Positions 1 to 6,369 of a stretch of 7,509 nt of DNA are shown piece by piece. Positions within the stretch are counted from its first letter, which is position 1. Every line of letters starts with the position of its first letter. Source of the stretch: Pseudomonadales bacterium (GTDB lineage Bacteria; Pseudomonadota; Gammaproteobacteria; Pseudomonadales; Azotimanducaceae); assembly GCA_007128525.1 (NCBI GenBank), contig SKXG01000410.1, positions 1 to 7,509 of the forward strand, read 5' to 3'. Under the pieces are notes generated by a model that saw only the letters and a list, made by a program, of their open reading frames with translations, was not told where the DNA came from and searched no databases. The position numbers and the translations under genes are program-made.

Positions 1-94
1 TTCCGGGCCCCTGGCTGAGGGTGTCCGAGGCATGGATGCCGAGGCCAAGCCCCCATGGATGGGTTCACGGCGTCCCTCAGCCAGGGGCCCGGAA
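1..94. repeat. Long palindromic intergenic element (21-bp perfect arms, 52-nt loop)
   Basis: Positions 1-21 are the exact reverse complement of 74-94, giving a perfect 21-bp GC-rich stem. The 52-nt centre is itself structured. It holds a small hairpin at 29-40 (arms GGCAT/ATGCC), another at 52-63 (arms CCCA/TGGG), an 8-bp direct repeat CATGGATG at 31-38 and 54-61, and a 7-bp direct repeat CCGAGGC at 25-31 and 39-45. It lies 49 bp beyond the bepA stop codon, so it could act as a transcription end or mRNA-stabilising structure for bepA. No T-run is visible on the minus strand because the window ends there. From memory it resembles repetitive palindromic elements common between genes in halophilic and marine gammaproteobacteria. 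That family assignment is recollection, not demonstrated here. The left boundary may extend outside the window. Confidence 0.8.
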
Positions 95-143
95 GAGCCA
101 CGCCATCTGCAAACCAACGCCCTTCTACTTTAGGAGGGGTCGC

Positions 144-1682
144 CTAGCCTCGCGGCTGCCCGCCCCCGAGTTGTGCCATCTCCGACTGCAAATCCGCCAT
201 ACGCTGCTGCAGCTTCGCATTGAGCGCAAAGTTGTCCTCGGCGACCATGTCCCGGGCCTGGCGCAGGTGCCGGATCGCGGCTGGCAGGTTGCCGGACAGC
301 GCAAAGTACTCGGCACGTGCCTGATGCACGCCGAGTATGTTGCCTGACAGACCGGCGGTTTCAGCCAGTTCAAACCAGACGTCCGGATCCTTGGCATGAC
401 GTGCTGCCTGTCGCTGCAGCACGGCTTCGGCCTGGAAGTGTCGGCCATCCTGGCTCAGTGCCTTGGCATAGACCAGTGACAGTGGTTTGTTGTCCGGATG
501 GCGTCGAAGTTGCGCCTCGAGCAGATCGATGGCCTGGTCGGTTTTGCGCGCGGCCATCAGAATTTCTGCATGCGTGGCGGAATGCAGGATGGAGCCACGC
601 CGACTCTCGAACAATGGGGTGCCTGTTTCCAGCGCCTCGTCATGCTGGCCGGCACGCGACAGGGCCAGGGCAAGGCCGTAAGTGGCGGCATTGGCGGCGA
701 TGCTGCTGTCGTCCGACGTGGCCAGGCCATGGCGCTCAACCTGATCCCGGAACTGCTGGACGGCAACGGCCGGCGAGTTGGCGTACTTGATTAGGACGCG
801 CGCCCGCATCAGCTGATAGTCCTCGGAGTCTTCATAGTCACCACGGGACAGGTGTGCGGCGCGGTTCCTGGCATCGGTGATACGGCTCTCGGTTACCGGG
901 TGCGACACCAGAAACTCCGGTGGCCGTTGTGTAAACCGGTGCGCCCGGTGCATCCGCTCAAACATGCTGGCCATGGCGTTGGGGTCCATGCCTGCTGAGG
1001 CCAGGGTGTTGATGCCGATACGGTCCGCTTCCTGCTCCCAGGCCCGGCTGTGGCGCATCTGACTCATATGTGCTGCTGCCTGGCTGCTGCTCAGCGCCGC
1101 CAGGCCGACATCAGCGCCGGTGGTGGCCGCCAGAGCGATGGAAGCGATCATGGCTGCGACCATCGGGATGGTCTGGCGCTGTTGCATTTCGACACTGCGG
1201 GCAAAGTGCCGCTGACTCAGGTGCGCGAGTTCGTGCGCCAGGACGCCGCTGAACTCATGTACGTTGTGCGCCGTCAGATACAGGCCGAGATTGACGCCGA
1301 TTACATTGCCTGGCGCGGCAAAGGCGTTGATTTGCGGGCTGTCGATCATTACCAGCTGCAAGTCACGCTGACGCAGCTCGGAGTGCACGGCAATGTCGTA
1401 CAGCAGATTCTCGGTGTAATACTTGATCAGTGGATCGTCGCTGGTCGGCAGCTGGGCGCGGACCTGGCGCAGTACCGTCTCACCAATCTGCTGCTCGACC
1501 TGCGATGTCACCGTGCCGGCGGCCGTGTCGCCGAGTTCCGGCAGGCCGGTGCTGCGGGTGTGCCCAAGGAGCGCAACGCAGCACAGCAGCAGGGCGGCGC
1601 CGGCCAGAATCGGCCACGATGGCTGGTGCCTAACAGCCGCGCTGTGAGTGCGGTACCCTGCCGTTGAACCATCGGGTGGCAT
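144..1682 (-). CDS. bepA: BepA-like periplasmic M48 metalloprotease/chaperone with TPR domain
   Basis: The product is 512 aa, against 487 for E. coli BepA. That family is a periplasmic zinc protease and chaperone that helps assemble or degrade outer-membrane proteins such as LptD and BamA. Visible features are an N-terminal hydrophobic segment (about residues 24-40, likely a signal peptide after a long polar lead), zinc motif HELAH (H150, E151, H154), the ExxxD motif in EQEAD (E216, D220), and SHPVTESR with H261, at the position of the inhibitory 'His switch' H246 of E. coli BepA. About four TPR-like helical pairs follow (roughly 333-485). The frame stays open upstream to 2114, but that part is antisense to tusA and intergenic DNA. 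ATG at 1682 is the nearest start giving a signal sequence. No clear Shine-Dalgarno precedes it, so the exact start is less certain than the identity. A sigma-E-like promoter lies upstream, and the gene is divergent from tusA. Confidence 0.93.
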   Translation of the reverse strand: MPPDGSTAGYRTHSAAVRHQPSWPILAGAALLLCCVALLGHTRSTGLPELGDTAAGTVTSQVEQQIGETVLRQVRAQLPTSDDPLIKYYTENLLYDIAVHSELRQRDLQLVMIDSPQINAFAAPGNVIGVNLGLYLTAHNVHEFSGVLAHELAHLSQRHFARSVEMQQRQTIPMVAAMIASIALAATTGADVGLAALSSSQAAAHMSQMRHSRAWEQEADRIGINTLASAGMDPNAMASMFERMHRAHRFTQRPPEFLVSHPVTESRITDARNRAAHLSRGDYEDSEDYQLMRARVLIKYANSPAVAVQQFRDQVERHGLATSDDSSIAANAATYGLALALSRAGQHDEALETGTPLFESRRGSILHSATHAEILMAARKTDQAIDLLEAQLRRHPDNKPLSLVYAKALSQDGRHFQAEAVLQRQAARHAKDPDVWFELAETAGLSGNILGVHQARAEYFALSGNLPAAIRHLRQARDMVAEDNFALNAKLQQRMADLQSEMAQLGGGQPRG

Positions 1683-1741
1683 AGACTGGTGGCCTGTCAA
1701 AGCTGCGACTCCTGGCTGTCCGTGTGAACAATGGACATTGG

Positions 1742-1769
1742 TCAGATCATACTTAAATGTGCCTGTTCC
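1742..1769 (-). promoter_or_regulatory. Candidate sigma-E (RpoE) promoter for bepA
   Basis: Read on the minus strand there is GGAACAG (1769-1763), exactly 16 nt, then TCTGA (1746-1742). The E. coli sigma-E consensus, as in the rpoH P3 and degP promoters, is GGAACTT, 16 nt, TCTGA. The match is perfect except for the last two bases of the -35 element. Transcription would begin near 1736 and give a 5' leader of about 53 nt before the bepA ATG. This fits biology, because E. coli bepA (yfgC) belongs to the envelope-stress regulon. An overlapping TATGAT (1751-1746) resembles a sigma-70 -10 box but has no convincing -35. The assignment rests on motif and spacing only. Confidence 0.55.
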
Positions 1770-1791
1770 GGCACGAACCCTGTCCCTGAGC

Positions 1792-1805
1792 CCGGCTGAA
1801 GCCGG
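1792..1805. other. Small GC hairpin in the bepA-tusA intergenic region
   Basis: Arms CCGGC (1792-1796) and GCCGG (1801-1805) enclose the tetraloop TGAA. There is no T-run after it on either strand, so it is not a convincing intrinsic terminator. It may be incidental in GC-rich DNA. Confidence 0.3.
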
Positions 1806-1899
1806 ATCGGGTGCCAGGCATCCTTTTGCTGTGCAATCTTTATAGGGCTTAGGCAGCCAGCTTGGCCTAAGGTTCGGTACGGGGTCAGCTGTGCCATAC

Positions 1900-1931
1900 T
1901 TTGCTCGAACCCGGCTTTGCTCGAACCCGGC
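1900..1931. repeat. Perfect 16-bp tandem duplication upstream of tusA
   Basis: The unit TTTGCTCGAACCCGGC occurs at 1900-1915 and again at 1916-1931 with no mismatch, each copy preceded by C. It lies 47 bp before the tusA start, between bepA and tusA. The second copy runs into a 14-bp palindrome at 1924-1937. It could be a recent slippage duplication or a doubled binding site. The sequence alone does not say which. Confidence 0.8.
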
Positions 1932-1937
1932 CGGGTT
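1924..1937. promoter_or_regulatory. 14-bp perfect palindrome, possible operator
   Basis: AACCCGGCCGGGTT is a perfect palindrome about 40 bp before the tusA start. Its left half is part of the second copy of the 16-bp tandem repeat. Its placement would suit a repressor or activator site for the tusA-perM transcript, but no regulator family is recognisable from it. Confidence 0.35.
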
Positions 1938-1966
1938 ATTCGGCATCCAATGAACCGCGGCAATAC

Positions 1967-1971
1967 AGGAG
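1967..1971 (+). promoter_or_regulatory. Ribosome binding site that fixes the TTG start of tusA
   Basis: AGGAG sits 6 nt before TTG at 1978. No ATG or GTG in this frame precedes the conserved CPxP region, so the strong Shine-Dalgarno supports TTG as the genuine initiator. Confidence 0.75.
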
Positions 1972-1977
1972 TCGACA

Positions 1978-2229
1978 TTGTCAGACGAAAAGCTGTCAGG
2001 CAAAGAAGTGCAGTTGCTTGATGCCCAGGGCCTGAACTGCCCCCTGCCGTTGCTCAAGGCGAAGCAGGCTCTGAACCGGATGCAAGCCGGCGAGCTGCTG
2101 CGTGTGCTGGCCACAGACCCGGGCTCTGTGCGTGACTTCGAGGTGTTCAGCCGGCAGAGCGGCCACGAGCTGGTTGAAGCCAGTGAGCGCGACGGTCGTT
2201 ACTGCTACCTGCTGCGCAAAGCGGGCTGA
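1978..2229 (+). CDS. TusA/SirA-family sulfur-carrier protein
   Basis: The product is 83 aa, close to the 81 aa of E. coli TusA. It is a small cytoplasmic protein whose family passes persulfide sulfur to partners, for example in tRNA 2-thiouridine formation or sulfur metabolism. The family signature CPLP is at residues 21-24, with C21 the predicted sulfur-carrying cysteine. It is preceded by LDAQGLN and followed by a helix rich in Leu, Lys and Ala (LLKAKQAL). The TATDPGS-like segment (ATDPGSVRDF, about 45-54) is also typical. The start is TTG at 1978 with a good ribosome site. The next gene begins 12 nt after the stop, so the two are probably cotranscribed. Because several TusA-like paralogues exist in proteobacteria, I do not claim it is the tRNA-thiolation TusA itself. 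Confidence 0.88.
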   Translation: MSDEKLSGKEVQLLDAQGLNCPLPLLKAKQALNRMQAGELLRVLATDPGSVRDFEVFSRQSGHELVEASERDGRYCYLLRKAG

Positions 2230-2241
2230 CGGGTCTCGGAT

Positions 2242-3417
2242 ATGCGGTTTCTCGAAATCATAGGCGGCTGGATCAATCGCCACTTTTCCCACGAGGAAGC
2301 CATCTATCTGGTGGTCTTCCTCGCTATCTGTTTCCTGCTGATCATGACCTTGGGCCGGGTGCTGGCACCGGTGCTGACCGGCCTGGTTCTGGCCTTCCTG
2401 CTGCAAGGACTGGTCAATGCGCTGAAGCGCCTCGGCATGGGACAGTCGCTGGCTGTCTATTTGACCTTCATATTATTTCTCGGTGCGGCAGCCGCCTTGA
2501 CGGTATTCCTGTTGCCGCTGGTATGGCGTCAGCTGATCGCACTGGTCAATCTGCTCCCTCAGGTATTGGTCGAACTGCAGAACATCATTCGTGACCTGCC
2601 GGAGAGTTATCCCAGACTGGTCAGCGAGGAGCAGGCGGACGCCTGGTTGCAAGTGCTCGACAATGAGCTGCGAGGATTCAGCCGGACACTGTTGGAAGGG
2701 GTGTTGGGGCAGGTGCCTTCGCTGGTCGGCATGGCCATTTATCTGGTGCTGGTGCCGCTGTCGGTGTTCTTCTTCCTGAAAGACAGGGCTCTGCTGATGG
2801 GCATGCTGACGTCACTGTTGCCGACAGAGCGACCGCTGCTGGATCGGGTTGGCCTGGAAATGAACGATCAGCTGGCCAACTACGTCCGTGGCAAGTTTAT
2901 CGAGATCGTCATTGTTGGTGCGGTCACCTATATCACCTTCGTCATTCTGGGGCTTAATTATGCAGCGCTGCTGGCGTTGCTGGTCGGGTTGTCGGTTCTG
3001 ATTCCATTCATCGGTGCTGCAGTGGTAACCATTCCGGTTGCGATGGTTGGTTACCTGCAATGGGGCTGGTCGCCGGACTTCATCTACCTGATGCTGGCCT
3101 ATCTGATCATCCAGGCGCTGGATGGCAACGTGCTGGTGCCGTTGCTGTTTTCCGAAGCGGTGGACCTGCATCCGGTCGCCATTATTGTGGCCGTGCTGGC
3201 CTTCGGTGGCCTGTGGGGGTTCTGGGGTGTCTTCTTCGCGATTCCACTGGCGACCCTGATCAAGGCGGTGTTCAATGCCTGGCCTCGGGAGAGTGAGGTG
3301 GCCGCCGTCCAGGCGGCGGCCGAAGCGCAGGCCCTGGCTGACGCCGAAGCGCGAGCGATCATGGAGATGGAGGCGCGTCCGGCGGAGGAGCTGCCGGAGA
3401 CGGCCACCAAACGCTGA
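2242..3417 (+). CDS. AI-2E / PerM-family inner-membrane transporter
   Basis: The product is 391 aa, a polytopic membrane protein of the AI-2E transporter family (PerM, TqsA, YdiK). Hydrophobic segments lie at about 20-37, 40-58, 70-94, 160-180, 218-238, 240-268, 280-298 and 310-343, with a soluble stretch of about 60 residues after the third. Conserved-looking family motifs include PFIGA (255-259) and LDGNVLVPLLFS (293-304). The last 45 residues form a highly charged Ala/Glu-rich cytoplasmic tail. Substrates of most members are unknown. TqsA exports autoinducer-2 and some relatives are reported as Na+/H+ antiporters, so no substrate is assigned here. Nearness to bepA matches E. coli, where perM neighbours bepA. 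The start is ATG at 2242, 12 nt after tusA, with only a weak ribosome site, which suggests translation coupled to tusA. Confidence 0.9.
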   Translation: MRFLEIIGGWINRHFSHEEAIYLVVFLAICFLLIMTLGRVLAPVLTGLVLAFLLQGLVNALKRLGMGQSLAVYLTFILFLGAAAALTVFLLPLVWRQLIALVNLLPQVLVELQNIIRDLPESYPRLVSEEQADAWLQVLDNELRGFSRTLLEGVLGQVPSLVGMAIYLVLVPLSVFFFLKDRALLMGMLTSLLPTERPLLDRVGLEMNDQLANYVRGKFIEIVIVGAVTYITFVILGLNYAALLALLVGLSVLIPFIGAAVVTIPVAMVGYLQWGWSPDFIYLMLAYLIIQALDGNVLVPLLFSEAVDLHPVAIIVAVLAFGGLWGFWGVFFAIPLATLIKAVFNAWPRESEVAAVQAAAEAQALADAEARAIMEMEARPAEELPETATKR

Positions 3418-3541
3418 TCTCACCATACAGGCTTTCTTGTGCCGCCGCGGGGGCGCCAGTAACATGGCGCGACCGCTGCGGGGGGCGCGTCCGGCCCATT
3501 CTGCGCGTATTCCGACTCGAATCAGGTTTTCAGGGGGCAAC
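3418..3541 (+). other. GC-rich gap before dapA with a 6-bp hairpin and ribosome site
   Basis: This 124-bp gap separates the PerM-like gene from dapA. It contains an inverted repeat GCGCCA (3453-3458) / TGGCGC (3465-3470) with a 6-nt loop. It also has two similar GC-rich blocks (about 3442-3456 and 3473-3488) that read almost as a direct repeat around the hairpin. No T-run follows, so a classical intrinsic terminator is not supported. AGGGGG at 3532-3537 is the likely dapA ribosome site. I see no convincing sigma-70 promoter, although dapA may have its own promoter here. Confidence 0.4.
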
Positions 3542-4417
3542 ATGTTTTCCGGCAGTATCGTGGCACTGGTGACACCGATGACCAGATCCGGACATGTAGA
3601 CTGGAAATCCCTTGATGAACTGGTGGACTGGCATGTGGCAGCCGGCACCCAAGGCATCGTGCCCGTCGGCACCACCGGTGAATCCCCGACGCTGGACATG
3701 GACGAGCACATGCGCGTTATCGAGTATGTGGTTCGTGCCGTCGGTGGTCGGATTCCGGTGCTCGCTGGTACCGGTGCCAACTCCACAGCAGAAGCCATAG
3801 AGTTGACCGATGCGGCCGCGCGTGCCGGTGCGGATGCCAGCCTGGTGGTGACGCCCTATTACAACAAGCCGACGCAGGAAGGTCTGTATCAGCATTATCG
3901 GGTGCTGGCCGAAGCCGTGAACCTGCCGATGATGCTGTACAACGTGCCGCCTCGGACCGCCTGCGATATGCAGCCGGAAACGGTGGCCAGACTGGCCGAG
4001 CTGCCGGGCATCGTTGGTATCAAGGAAGCCTGTGGTAATCCGGACCGGGTAACGGCGCTGCGCAACCTGTGCGGGGATGATTTCATCATATTGTCGGGAG
4101 AGGATGCGCAAACGCTGCGTATGATGGAGCAGGGTGCCACCGGCAACATTTCTGTGTCCGCCAATGTGGCTCCGGAGCTGATGGCTGAATTCTGCAATGC
4201 CTATCTGGGTGGCGACACAACCCGAGCGACTGAGCTGGATCGTCAGTTACAGCCGCTGCACAAAGTACTGTTTATTGAAACCAGCCCGACGCCGACCAAG
4301 TGGGCGTTACACAAGATGGGGCGGATTGGTCCGGGCATCCGGCTACCATTGTTGCCGCTCAGTGAGCAATTTCATGAAGACGTCACCAGTTGTCTGGTGT
4401 CGCTGGGAGTCCTGTAA
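3542..4417 (+). CDS. dapA: 4-hydroxy-tetrahydrodipicolinate synthase
   Basis: The product is 291 aa (E. coli 292), a cytoplasmic TIM-barrel aldolase. It condenses pyruvate with aspartate semialdehyde, the first committed step to meso-diaminopimelate and lysine. Key residues fall at E. coli numbering: K161 forms the Schiff base (GIKEACG), the catalytic triad is T44, Y107 and Y133, and R138 is in the substrate-binding segment (PPRTACD). The N-terminal MFSGSIVALVTPM and GTTGESPTL (43-51) are typical of the family. The frame is open upstream of 3542, but ATG 3542 gives the family N-terminus and has AGGGGG 4 nt before it. bamC starts at the base after the stop codon (TAA ATG), implying coupled expression, as in E. 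coli where dapA and bamC are cotranscribed. Confidence 0.97.
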   Translation: MFSGSIVALVTPMTRSGHVDWKSLDELVDWHVAAGTQGIVPVGTTGESPTLDMDEHMRVIEYVVRAVGGRIPVLAGTGANSTAEAIELTDAAARAGADASLVVTPYYNKPTQEGLYQHYRVLAEAVNLPMMLYNVPPRTACDMQPETVARLAELPGIVGIKEACGNPDRVTALRNLCGDDFIILSGEDAQTLRMMEQGATGNISVSANVAPELMAEFCNAYLGGDTTRATELDRQLQPLHKVLFIETSPTPTKWALHKMGRIGPGIRLPLLPLSEQFHEDVTSCLVSLGVL

Positions 4418-5542
4418 ATGCGAGCGAGTATTGACCATCTGCTCCTGCCGGCCATCAAGGGTGTAAGCCTTGGGGCGGTATTGCTGCTCAGTGGTTGCGG
4501 CTGGATGGGTGGTGATGACGGACTGATCGTGGATCGGACCGACGACTATTTGAAAGCCACCACGCGAGAGCCATTGCGGATACCGCCCGGGCTTTCCCGG
4601 GAAGCCATCGAACCTTTGCTGGTTGTGCCAGAGCTTTCAGCCGTTGTGGAGGCGGAGTTCTATCCACGCCAGGCGCCCCGTCCGACGGCGATGTTCGGCC
4701 CGCAGGATGCCGGTGGTGTTCGTATTCAGTTTCTGGGGGAAGACCACTGGCTGGTCGTGCCGCAGACACCGGCCGTGGTGTGGCCACAGGTGGTCGGTTA
4801 TATGCTGACCATGGGCGTTGGTATTGCACATCAGGCACCAGGCGAGGGACGGCTGGTCTCGGACTGGATTGATCTGTCGGATGCTGAGGGAGATCCGCTG
4901 CGTGAGGCAATTCTTGAGGCTCGTGCCGAAGCCGGCATTACAGAGGGGCGGGATCGGCTGCGGGTTCGTCTTGAGCCTGGCTTGCGCCAGCGTTCGACTG
5001 AAGTGGTCGTCCGTCTTGAGAATGAAAGCCTGAATGAACTGGTGCCCACCGAACGCAGTCTGCCGGAACGGATCACCTCCGGTTCGCTGGAGCGGACGTT
5101 GTTGAACGAAATGGGCTCCTATGTGGCCGCAAATATGGATGAGGCCACCTATTCACTGGTGGCGCAGACCATCGGCGTTCAGACTCGCTCCTCGATCGAA
5201 CGGGACAGCGACGGCGACCCTGTACTGCGTTTGGATCTGGCCTACGATCGGGCATGGGCGACGTTGCGTCAGGCACTGGAAGAAGCTGAGATCAATATTC
5301 AGGATATGGATCGCTCCGAGGGCGTCTTTTATCTGGCGCTCCGGGACAGCGACCTGACCGGTGGAGATGACCGCTGGTTCCTGCGTCGCTGGCTGCGCCC
5401 GGAAGGCGCCCGGGAAGTCGAGCTTCGCATTCGCGAGGCTGCTACGGGTTACGAGGTGTATATCGACAAGACCAGCGGCGAGGGCATTGCCCGGGATACA
5501 CGCCACAACTTCCTGACCAAACTGCGGGAGCACGCCACCTGA
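4418..5542 (+). CDS. bamC: Outer-membrane assembly lipoprotein BamC
   Basis: The product is 374 aa (E. coli BamC 344), a lipoprotein of the BAM complex that inserts beta-barrel proteins into the outer membrane. A lipoprotein signal peptide (residues 1-26) ends in the lipobox LLSGC with C27 as the lipidated cysteine. The residue at +2 is Gly, consistent with outer-membrane sorting. An extended N-terminal segment (about 28-98, containing DDYLKATTREPLRIPPGL) matches the unstructured stretch with which BamC binds BamD. Two alpha/beta helix-grip-type domains follow (about 99-240 and 265-372). The start ATG directly follows the dapA stop, and GGGAG at 4405-4409 lies 8 nt upstream, inside dapA. Assignment rests on the lipobox, layout and N-terminal motif together with the dapA context. 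Confidence 0.9.
   Translation: MRASIDHLLLPAIKGVSLGAVLLLSGCGWMGGDDGLIVDRTDDYLKATTREPLRIPPGLSREAIEPLLVVPELSAVVEAEFYPRQAPRPTAMFGPQDAGGVRIQFLGEDHWLVVPQTPAVVWPQVVGYMLTMGVGIAHQAPGEGRLVSDWIDLSDAEGDPLREAILEARAEAGITEGRDRLRVRLEPGLRQRSTEVVVRLENESLNELVPTERSLPERITSGSLERTLLNEMGSYVAANMDEATYSLVAQTIGVQTRSSIERDSDGDPVLRLDLAYDRAWATLRQALEEAEINIQDMDRSEGVFYLALRDSDLTGGDDRWFLRRWLRPEGAREVELRIREAATGYEVYIDKTSGEGIARDTRHNFLTKLREHAT
5526..5530 (+). promoter_or_regulatory. Ribosome-site-like GGGAG supporting an unusual start of the MBL gene
   Basis: GGGAG within the 3' end of bamC lies 8 nt before CTG 5539. That CTG overlaps the bamC TGA stop as CTGA, the same geometry as the common ATGA stop-start overlap. It would also serve ATT 5542 with 11-nt spacing. 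No comparable site precedes the other candidate, CTG 5599. Confidence 0.45.
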
Positions 5543-6369
5543 TTCGGCCCGGGTCGCAGACTGATTTATTCGACCACTCTGCAGGTCGTTCTGCGGCGCT
5601 GCCGGAGTTTGGGTTTGCATCACTGGGCAGCGGCAGTCGCGGTAATGGCACCTTGGTGGCTTTCGGCAGCACGCGGCTTCTGATCGACTGTGGCTTTACC
5701 CTGAAGCAGACGGTGCTGCGGCTCAATCGGCTTGGCCTGGAGCCGGATGCCTTGAGCGCCATACTGGTGACGCACGAGCATTCTGATCACATCAATGGTG
5801 TGGCCGTCCTGGCCCGCCGCTTTAATCTACCGGTGTACATGACGCGTGGTACTCAGGACGGTATTCGCGGTGACTGGGGTGGTGTGGAGGTGCGGCCGCT
5901 GCCGGCGGGCGCTGCGTTTCAGGTGGGAAGTGTGCAGGTCACGTCCGTACCTGTGCCACATGATGCGCGTGAACCGGTTCAGTACGTTGCCCAGGCGCGC
6001 GGATGTCGAATCGGGGTCCTGACCGACACCGGCCACGTGCCGGCCTCGGTGCTCGCGGCCTATCAGAACTGTCAGGGACTGCTGGTTGAGTCCAATCATG
6101 ATCCGGACATGCTGCGCAGCGGACCTTATCCCGCTTATCTGCAGCGCCGCGTTGGCGGCGATCGCGGTCATCTGAACAACGAACAGGCATTGTCATTTAT
6201 TGAAAAGGTGGCGATACCCGCCGGCAGTCGGGTTCTGGTTGGCCATATCAGCGACAAGAACAACTGTCCGGACTTGCTGCATCGGTTGTTGCAGCCCCTT
6301 GAATCGCGCTTGCCGCTGCTTGGGCTGGCCACACAGACGCATGGCAGCCCCTGGGTCAGTCTGTCCTGA
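5539..6369 (+). CDS. MBL-fold metallo-hydrolase (YycJ/PhnP-like), start uncertain
   Basis: This is a metallo-beta-lactamase-fold hydrolase of about 276 aa if it starts at CTG 5539. Numbered from there, the metal motif THEHSDH has H79, H81, D83 and H84. Further conserved points are H141 in VPHDA, D163 in LTDTGH, ESNHD (about 184-188), RGHLNN and GHIS with N202 nearby. The family hydrolyses phosphodiester-type substrates in some members (PhnP, YycJ), but the physiological substrate here is unknown. The usual N-terminal strand and glycine turn (ASLGSGSRGNGTL) is encoded at 5617-5655, upstream of the first in-frame ATG/GTG/TTG (TTG 5653). The frame is open back to a TGA at 5368 and contains only CTG or ATT as possible initiators. 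A TTG start would give 238 aa lacking the first strand. In related gammaproteobacteria an MBL gene follows bamC, so the position is expected. The 3' end overlaps the convergent gene by 14 bp. Confidence 0.85.
   Translation: MIRPGSQTDLFDHSAGRSAALPEFGFASLGSGSRGNGTLVAFGSTRLLIDCGFTLKQTVLRLNRLGLEPDALSAILVTHEHSDHINGVAVLARRFNLPVYMTRGTQDGIRGDWGGVEVRPLPAGAAFQVGSVQVTSVPVPHDAREPVQYVAQARGCRIGVLTDTGHVPASVLAAYQNCQGLLVESNHDPDMLRSGPYPAYLQRRVGGDRGHLNNEQALSFIEKVAIPAGSRVLVGHISDKNNCPDLLHRLLQPLESRLPLLGLATQTHGSPWVSLS

Noticed and set aside
21..347. Rightward 108-codon ORF over the edge palindrome
   Set aside because: It runs through a palindromic repeat and antisense to bepA. Such ORFs are typical false calls over these elements.
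1695..1700. TTGACA on the minus strand as a -35 box
   Set aside because: It lies just before the bepA start codon, so transcription would begin inside the gene, and no -10 box is found at the right distance.
1818..1846. TATAGG at 1841-1846 as a sigma-70 -10 for tusA
   Set aside because: No acceptable -35 is present at 16-18 nt spacing.
1683..2114. Open frame extending bepA upstream by 144 codons to an ATG at 2114
   Set aside because: It is antisense to tusA and the intergenic region, has no family similarity, and would bury the signal peptide. High GC keeps the frame open by chance.
3453..3470. Intrinsic terminator after the PerM-like gene
   Set aside because: The stem is only 6 bp and no T-run follows on either strand.
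3275..3541. N-terminal extension of dapA by 89 codons
   Set aside because: It overlaps the PerM-like gene in another frame and adds low-complexity Arg-rich sequence. ATG 3542 gives the exact family length and residue numbering.
2812..3798. 328-codon minus-strand ORF across the PerM-like and dapA genes
   Set aside because: It is antisense to two well-supported genes and rich in Arg, His and Gln as expected of a shadow frame. It has no recognisable domain.
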